7,959 bases of DNA from VGLO01 sp964599285 (GTDB lineage: Bacteria; Patescibacteriota; Minisyncoccia; Minisyncoccales; Staskawiczbacteraceae), in contig CAZREI010000021.1 of the NCBI GenBank assembly GCA_964599285.1, forward strand, positions 1 to 7,959, read 5' to 3'. The position numbers were made by a program, and so were the translations under genes. Below, piece after piece: positions 5,402-7,959 of this stretch (positions are counted from its first letter, which is position 1; each line of letters begins with the position of its first letter). Below the pieces are notes generated by a model that saw nothing but the letters and a program-made list of their open reading frames with translations, was not told where the DNA came from and ran no database searches.

Positions 5402-5891
5402 ATTTTTTCCTTTCCAAAACCACAAACGAATACGGGTACAAGTTTTTTTCGTCGGGCTGGTGGTCTTCCCTGCTTACTTCTTTCCAATCTGCCATATTAA
5501 ATTCCGGGAAAAAGATATCTCCGTCAAAGTCGTGATCAATGAAGGTTAAGTACAAACGCTCTGCCATTGGCAAAAATTGTTTATAGACCATCGCTCCGCC
5601 ACTGATCATAATTTCACCATCATTTTTAGTCATTTCCAAGACTTCATCAATGGAATGCGCCAGCACTACGCCATCGGGCGCCCGGTAATTTTTATCATCG
5701 GTCAATACCACATTTTTGCGATTGGGCAGTGGCCGCTCGCCCACCGACTTAAAAGTATTTAAACCCATAACAATCGTCTTGCCCGTCGTTAATTCTTTAA
5801 AATGTTTTAAATCGGCCGGCAAATACCAAGGCAAAGCATTGCGTTTTCCAATGGCCCGATTCTTCGCCAACGCCGAAATCATGGAAATCAT
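5400..5891 (-). CDS. folA: Dihydrofolate reductase (163 aa)
   Basis: DHFR reduces dihydrofolate to tetrahydrofolate, recycling the cofactor oxidised by ThyA. The family pattern is clear: MISMISALAKNRAIG at the N-terminus, NALPWYLPADLKHFK at 18-32 with the catalytic Asp27, MGLNTFKSVG at 42-51, RPLPNRKNVVLT at 53-64 with Arg58 for the folate carboxylate, and ISGGAMVYKQFLP followed by DGDIFFPEF. Length is standard. Two positions that usually hold the NADPH 2'-phosphate differ: the Arg of MGRxT is Leu44, and the Arg/Ser after VVLT is replaced by Asp65-Asp66. This could mean altered cofactor choice. The start overlaps the thyA stop by 4 nt (ATGA), implying translational coupling. The stop abuts the cluster terminator. 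No separate ribosome site is visible. Confidence 0.96.
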   Translation of the reverse strand: MISMISALAKNRAIGKRNALPWYLPADLKHFKELTTGKTIVMGLNTFKSVGERPLPNRKNVVLTDDKNYRAPDGVVLAHSIDEVLEMTKNDGEIMISGGAMVYKQFLPMAERLYLTFIDHDFDGDIFFPEFNMADWKEVSREDHQPDEKNLYPYSFVVLERKK

Positions 5892-6712
5892 ACTGCCATG
5901 GGCGCTTTAATAGATGGATGATATTGGTAATCAATTAATTTAATATCCTCCATTTTAAAATCGTTAATATTTTTAATCTCGGGATTTAACCACAGCTTTG
6001 GCAAAGGATACGGCTGGCGCGATAATTGTTCTTTGACCTGCTCAAAGTGGTTTAAATAAATATGGGCATCAGCTAAAACAATTATGCATTCGTGGGCTTG
6101 CAAACCGGTTACTTGCGCCACCATGTGCAGTAGCAAAGAATACGAAGCGATATTAAATGGCACGCCCAAAAACGTGTCGCAGCTTCGTTGATACATCATC
6201 AGCGACAGTTTTCCATCAACACAAAAAAATTGAAATAATAAATGACAGGGCGGCAACGCCATCATGTCAAGTTCTGCCGGGTTCCAGGCTGAAACTATCA
6301 TGCGTCGGTCGGTCGGATTTTCTTTTAATTTTTTTATTACGTTGGCGATTTGATCTATGGGGGTATCATTGTAAGGTGATTTCCAACTGCGCCACTGCAC
6401 CCCATACACCCTACCCAAGTCCCCTTCAAATTTGGCTTTTGGTTTCCAGTAATCGGCGTTGGCGTTTCCGTCCCAAATATGGCAACCCATTTCGTTAAGT
6501 TTTTTATTATCACTGCTCCCCGATAAAAACCAAATTAACTCTGCCTTTACGGCTTCGAATGCCAGCTTTTTGGTAGTAACGGCCGGGAACCCATCAGCCA
6601 TTAAAAATCGCATCGGAACGCCAAAGACCGCGCGCGAGCCGATACCCGTTCGATCCGGCCGGTCAGTCCCCTCATCCATAATTTTTTTTAAAGCATCCAA
6701 ATACTGCTTCAT
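5888..6712 (-). CDS. thyA: Thymidylate synthase, ThyA type (274 aa)
   Basis: ThyA methylates dUMP to dTMP with 5,10-methylene-tetrahydrofolate, releasing dihydrofolate. Motifs in order are RPDRTGIGSRAVFG at 18-31 with phosphate-binding Arg21, TTKKLAFEAVKAELIWFLSG at 46-65, HIWDGNA at 78-84, GDLGRVYGVQWR at 97-108, the paired Arg136-Arg137, the active-site ALPPCHLLFQFF with nucleophile Cys156, YQRSCDTFLGVPFNIASY at 174-191, and DAHIYLNH with His217 and Tyr219. The C-terminus KAPMAV matches the closing loop of the enzyme. It is slightly longer than the E. coli protein (264 aa). It starts 1 nt after the tmk stop (TAG C ATG) and overlaps folA by 4 nt, so the three are probably translated from one mRNA. 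Presence of ThyA with FolA, rather than flavin-dependent ThyX, fits the pathway. Confidence 0.98.
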   Translation of the reverse strand: MKQYLDALKKIMDEGTDRPDRTGIGSRAVFGVPMRFLMADGFPAVTTKKLAFEAVKAELIWFLSGSSDNKKLNEMGCHIWDGNANADYWKPKAKFEGDLGRVYGVQWRSWKSPYNDTPIDQIANVIKKLKENPTDRRMIVSAWNPAELDMMALPPCHLLFQFFCVDGKLSLMMYQRSCDTFLGVPFNIASYSLLLHMVAQVTGLQAHECIIVLADAHIYLNHFEQVKEQLSRQPYPLPKLWLNPEIKNINDFKMEDIKLIDYQYHPSIKAPMAV

Positions 6713-6713
6713 G

Positions 6714-7421
6714 CTATATTTTTTCTTGGACTAATTTGATAATTTTTTTGTGAATTACTTCTATGGGCAGAAATTTTCCTTTTTCCTCACACTCTATTAT
6801 TTTATATTCCTTGGGATATTTTTTTAAAATAGCAGCATAAGAGGCCAAAGAATTGGCTAAATGCTTCTTATCAGCTTCATGAATATCTTGAACATTGCTA
6901 CTGCCTAAATACAAAGCCCGCTTTTTTCTTTTTCCTGGATCCGTAATATGGCTCGACATTTGCACCGACAATTCGGGAGAAATTTTCAACACAATAGTAC
7001 AATCGGGCCTCGGAATTTTAAAAATTCCATATTCTAAATTGTAGAGCCAATCAATATATTCGTTCCACAATTTTTTATCATAAATTAACTTTCCTCCTTG
7101 ATGGCCAATATTTGAGGGAACATATCGATCTGCAATCACAATCTTACCCTCAGCAATCCACTGACGCAGTTTAAAACTAGCATCATAACGATCGCAAGCA
7201 TAAAATATCGATCCGCGATAAGGCCCAACCTCTTCGGCAGTTCCATATCCTCCATTTAGATATGTTTCCAGGAGCGACGCCGATCCCTTGCCATATTGCG
7301 GGAAATCTATTTTCTCAACCTGGTACCCTTTCTTTTGCAAAGCACCCACTAATAATTTAGTTTGAGTAGCTTTTCCAGCTCCATCCACTCCCTCTAATAC
7401 AAAAAATTTTCCTTTTTTCAT
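6714..7421 (-). CDS. tmk: Thymidylate (dTMP) kinase (235 aa)
   Basis: Tmk phosphorylates dTMP to dTDP, the step after ThyA. The P-loop region is EGVDGAGKATQ at residues 10-20, followed by DFPQYG at 39-44, GPYRGSIFYACDRYDAS at 66-82, and ADRYVPSN at 97-104 with the DR(Y) motif that contacts dTMP. The later EYGIFKIPRPDCTIVLK is the strand before the lid. It resembles the branch seen in clostridia and some CPR, with GKATQ and FPQYG, rather than the short E. coli form. The start is placed at 7421, because upstream in-frame codons (to 7511) would overlap dut, encode a Gly/Arg-rich stretch unlike any Tmk, and run through a hairpin pair. Only a weak GGGAAA lies before this ATG. Its stop is 1 nt from thyA. 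Confidence 0.95.
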   Translation of the reverse strand: MKKGKFFVLEGVDGAGKATQTKLLVGALQKKGYQVEKIDFPQYGKGSASLLETYLNGGYGTAEEVGPYRGSIFYACDRYDASFKLRQWIAEGKIVIADRYVPSNIGHQGGKLIYDKKLWNEYIDWLYNLEYGIFKIPRPDCTIVLKISPELSVQMSSHITDPGKRKKRALYLGSSNVQDIHEADKKHLANSLASYAAILKKYPKEYKIIECEEKGKFLPIEVIHKKIIKLVQEKI

Positions 7422-7430
7422 ATGTTTCCC

Positions 7431-7468
7431 GCCACGCTGAGCGTGGCATATGGGACGCTCAGCGTCCC
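7431..7468. repeat. REP-like pair of opposed hairpins between dut and tmk
   Basis: Two perfect 7-bp GC-rich hairpins with 3-nt loops stand 4 bp apart: GCCACGC/GCGTGGC (7431-7447) and GGGACGC/GCGTCCC (7452-7468). Their 11-bp cores, ACGCTGAGCGT and ACGCTCAGCGT, are reverse complements of each other, so one long hairpin is an alternative fold. The second hairpin holds the dut TGA stop in its loop. The layout recalls REP doublets (BIMEs) found in many bacteria, where they affect mRNA decay and termination. No T-tract follows, so termination is unlikely. Confidence 0.75.
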
Positions 7469-7899
7469 GTTGTTCCCCACCCTCCACGGGTTTTATTTTG
7501 CATGCTATCAACTTCTTGCCACTGCACGGCTTCGCGTTTTATAATCAATCCCTGGGCAATGCGCTCGCCTTTTTCAATTAACACCGGCTTGTCAGAAAAA
7601 TTATAATAGACCGCGTGGTACTCGTCGCCATCGCCGGAAAAATCCGGATCGCCAATGCCAATGCCGTTGGCCATCCACAAGCCCTTTTTATGGGTTGAGC
7701 TTCGCGGCGCCAGCAATAAAAAATGTCCCGGCGGAGTTTCAATGGCAACGTTCAGTGGAACATACTTAAACTCTTTGGCGGGAATTTCTACACCATCTCT
7801 GGCATACAAATCAAAAGCCGCAGCGCCTTCGGTTTTAAACTCCGGCAACGGGATAGTCTTATCGGAACGCTTAATTCTTACTATTTTTTTATTTTCCAT
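7459..7899 (-). CDS. dut: dUTP diphosphatase, trimeric dUTPase family (146 aa)
   Basis: Dut hydrolyses dUTP to dUMP and pyrophosphate, keeping uracil out of DNA and feeding ThyA. The five dUTPase motifs can be followed: AAFDLYA at 27-33 (motif 1), PRSSTHKKG at 65-73 (motif 2), GIGDPDFSG at 81-89 with catalytic Asp84 (motif 3; Phe87 stands where Tyr is usual), GERIAQGLI at 111-119 (motif 4), and the C-terminal arm RGGWGTTG at 138-145 (motif 5, usually RGxGGFGSTG). A small acidic extension, GDGDEY, follows motif 3. The last residue and TGA stop lie in the hairpin pair at 7452-7468, so the repeat seems to define the end of the gene. The ATG at 7899 is the only sensible start; no ribosome site or convincing promoter is visible in the 60 bases upstream. 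It leads the cluster dut-tmk-thyA-folA. Confidence 0.94.
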   Translation of the reverse strand: MENKKIVRIKRSDKTIPLPEFKTEGAAAFDLYARDGVEIPAKEFKYVPLNVAIETPPGHFLLLAPRSSTHKKGLWMANGIGIGDPDFSGDGDEYHAVYYNFSDKPVLIEKGERIAQGLIIKREAVQWQEVDSMQNKTRGGWGTTGR

Positions 7900-7959
7900 T
7901 GAATCTTTGAATTACGAAATGCCTTTTTAGGATTTTCCCCAAATTTTGAGATAGAAATT

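Noticed and set aside
7422..7511. In-frame N-terminal extension of tmk by 30 residues
   Set aside because: It would overlap dut, run through the hairpin pair, and give residues unlike any dTMP kinase. The Met at 7421 places the P-loop correctly.
39..7899. Recoded TGA (code 25) as found in some CPR lineages
   Set aside because: TGA ends thyA and dut right after their conserved C-termini, and no gene needs TGA read through.

Overview
The window most resembles a genome fragment from the Candidate Phyla Radiation (Patescibacteria, Parcubacteria-like). I base this on gene content and style: compact genes, small families I cannot name, and Shine-Dalgarno sites missing from most genes. This is inference; there is no rRNA gene to settle it. 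TGA ends thyA and dut and is not read through, so the recoded TGA=Gly code of some CPR lineages is not in use. No tRNA, rRNA, CRISPR array, transposase or replication origin was seen.

Layout. On the + strand, positions 39-1643 encode a 534-aa membrane protein of unknown function. Next comes a 260-bp repeat-like spacer with inverted terminal repeats (1641-1900), then miaA (1908-2807), then an independently promoted and terminated 74-aa membrane peptide gene (2881-3105). The rest is on the - strand. gatB (3178-4686) converges on the 74-aa gene across a two-way terminator. A 130-aa His/Cys-rich unknown protein (4744-5136) has its own promoter and terminator. A 263-bp structured intergenic region (5137-5399) may encode a small RNA. 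The dut-tmk-thyA-folA cluster fills 7899 to 5400.

Function. The four-gene cluster is a nearly self-contained dTTP supply line. Dut makes dUMP from dUTP, ThyA methylates it to dTMP using methylene-tetrahydrofolate, FolA regenerates tetrahydrofolate, and Tmk phosphorylates dTMP to dTDP. tmk, thyA and folA are packed with a 1-nt gap and a 4-nt overlap. miaA (tRNA A37 prenylation) and gatB (Gln-tRNA/Asn-tRNA amidation) serve translation.

The most interesting theme is palindromic DNA in unusual places. A 58-bp three-way-junction palindrome lies in frame inside gatB, exactly where the protein carries about 20 residues more than the usual family. A 38-bp perfect palindrome lies in frame inside miaA. 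A 26-bp perfect palindrome is centred on the miaA start codon. A REP-like hairpin pair supplies the dut stop codon. The repeat-like spacer's left end supplies the stop codon of the 534-aa gene. Together they suggest palindromic repeats, comparable in concept to Rickettsia palindromic elements, tolerated inside and at the edges of genes. A second candidate novelty is a structured RNA with an exact 12-nt copy of the 16S rRNA 3' end.
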